Part shown: piece after piece, positions 5,576-5,693 of the stretch
Layout: each line of letters begins with the position of its first letter
Position numbering within the stretch: position 1 is the stretch's first letter
DNA from: Chitinophagaceae bacterium UBA5175
Lineage (GTDB): Bacteria > Bacteroidota > Bacteroidia > Chitinophagales > Chitinophagaceae
Direction: 5' to 3'
DNA length: 5,693 bases
Assembly: GCA_002413325.1 (NCBI GenBank)
Contig: DHWT01000242.1
Location: forward strand, 1-5,693
Notes under the pieces: generated by a model
What the model was told of the DNA's origin: nothing
What the model saw: the letters and a program-made list of their open reading frames with translations, nothing else
Database searches by the model: none
Program-made: the position numbers and the translations under genes

Positions 5576-5693
5576 TATGAGTGATGAATTATGAGTTATG
5601 AGTTATGAATGAGGGGCTATGAGTGATGAAATTTGTATCATTAATTGTTACTGTTTTAGGATTTTACCCCAACTCATAACTCATAACTCATAA
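5576..5693. repeat. Intergenic inverted repeat of TATGAGT heptamers
   Basis: The left arm TTATGAGTTATGAGTTATGA (5589-5608) is a perfect 20-bp inverted match of the arm at 5674-5693; after a short mismatch both arms continue inward into GGGG (5613-5616) and CCCC (5667-5670). Each arm is a tandem of 7-bp units, TATGAGT on the left and ACTCATA on the right. A 13-bp direct repeat, TATGAGTGATGAA, also occurs at 5576-5588 and 5618-5630. The central 50 nt is AT-rich and carries no ORF. The element begins 1 nt after the asd stop, and the right arm reaches the window edge, so it may be longer. It could be a mobile miniature or REP-like element, or could form an mRNA 3'-end hairpin. Confidence 0.75.

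Noticed and set aside
5576..5693. CRISPR array or a coding microsatellite
   Set aside because: The 7-bp units are contiguous without spacers and arranged as inverted arms; every frame meets a stop quickly.

Overview
The window looks like a chromosomal segment from a Bacteroidota bacterium, probably a Chitinophagaceae or Cytophagales-type genome of moderate GC. This rests on gene content (a two-lamin-tail secreted protein with a gliding/secretion-type C-terminal domain, a PaaE-type reductase next to a TetR regulator), on start sites without Shine-Dalgarno motifs but with A-rich upstream sequence, and on several matches to the Bacteroidota promoter pattern (TTTG about 20 nt before TAnnTTTG). 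The genus assignment is inference.

Layout from left to right. (1) 1-1495, minus strand: a TetR-family regulator followed after 2 nt by the phenylacetyl-CoA epoxidase reductase subunit PaaE, which runs off the left edge before its iron-sulfur cluster cysteines. The tetR promoter carries a dyad, AACGAAC-N4-GTTAGTT, directly upstream of its -7 box. It resembles the published PaaR operator, so the regulator is probably a PaaR-like repressor of a phenylacetate degradation operon that continues to the left. (2) 1616-2539, plus strand: a PfkB-family kinase of unknown substrate, divergent from tetR. (3) 2617-4374, minus strand: a secreted protein with lamin-tail, Ig-like, lamin-tail and FlgD-like domains, convergent with the kinase. 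(4) 4399-5574, plus strand: asd, encoding aspartate-semialdehyde dehydrogenase, preceded by what reads as a complete transcription attenuator. (5) 5576-5693: an intergenic inverted repeat built of TATGAGT heptamers.

The most notable element is the asd leader at 4399-4562. It has a Bacteroidota-type promoter, an unannotated 21-codon ORF with a Thr/Lys-rich core (TYTKKSTKK), an early hairpin, a competing antiterminator, and a 9-bp GC-rich terminator with a T-tract ending 22 nt before asd. The strand 1:2, 2:3 and 3:4 alternatives can all be drawn by base pairing. This is the expected architecture for ribosome-mediated attenuation by lysine and/or threonine, the end products of the pathway Asd feeds. 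The structure is read from sequence; the regulation is inferred.
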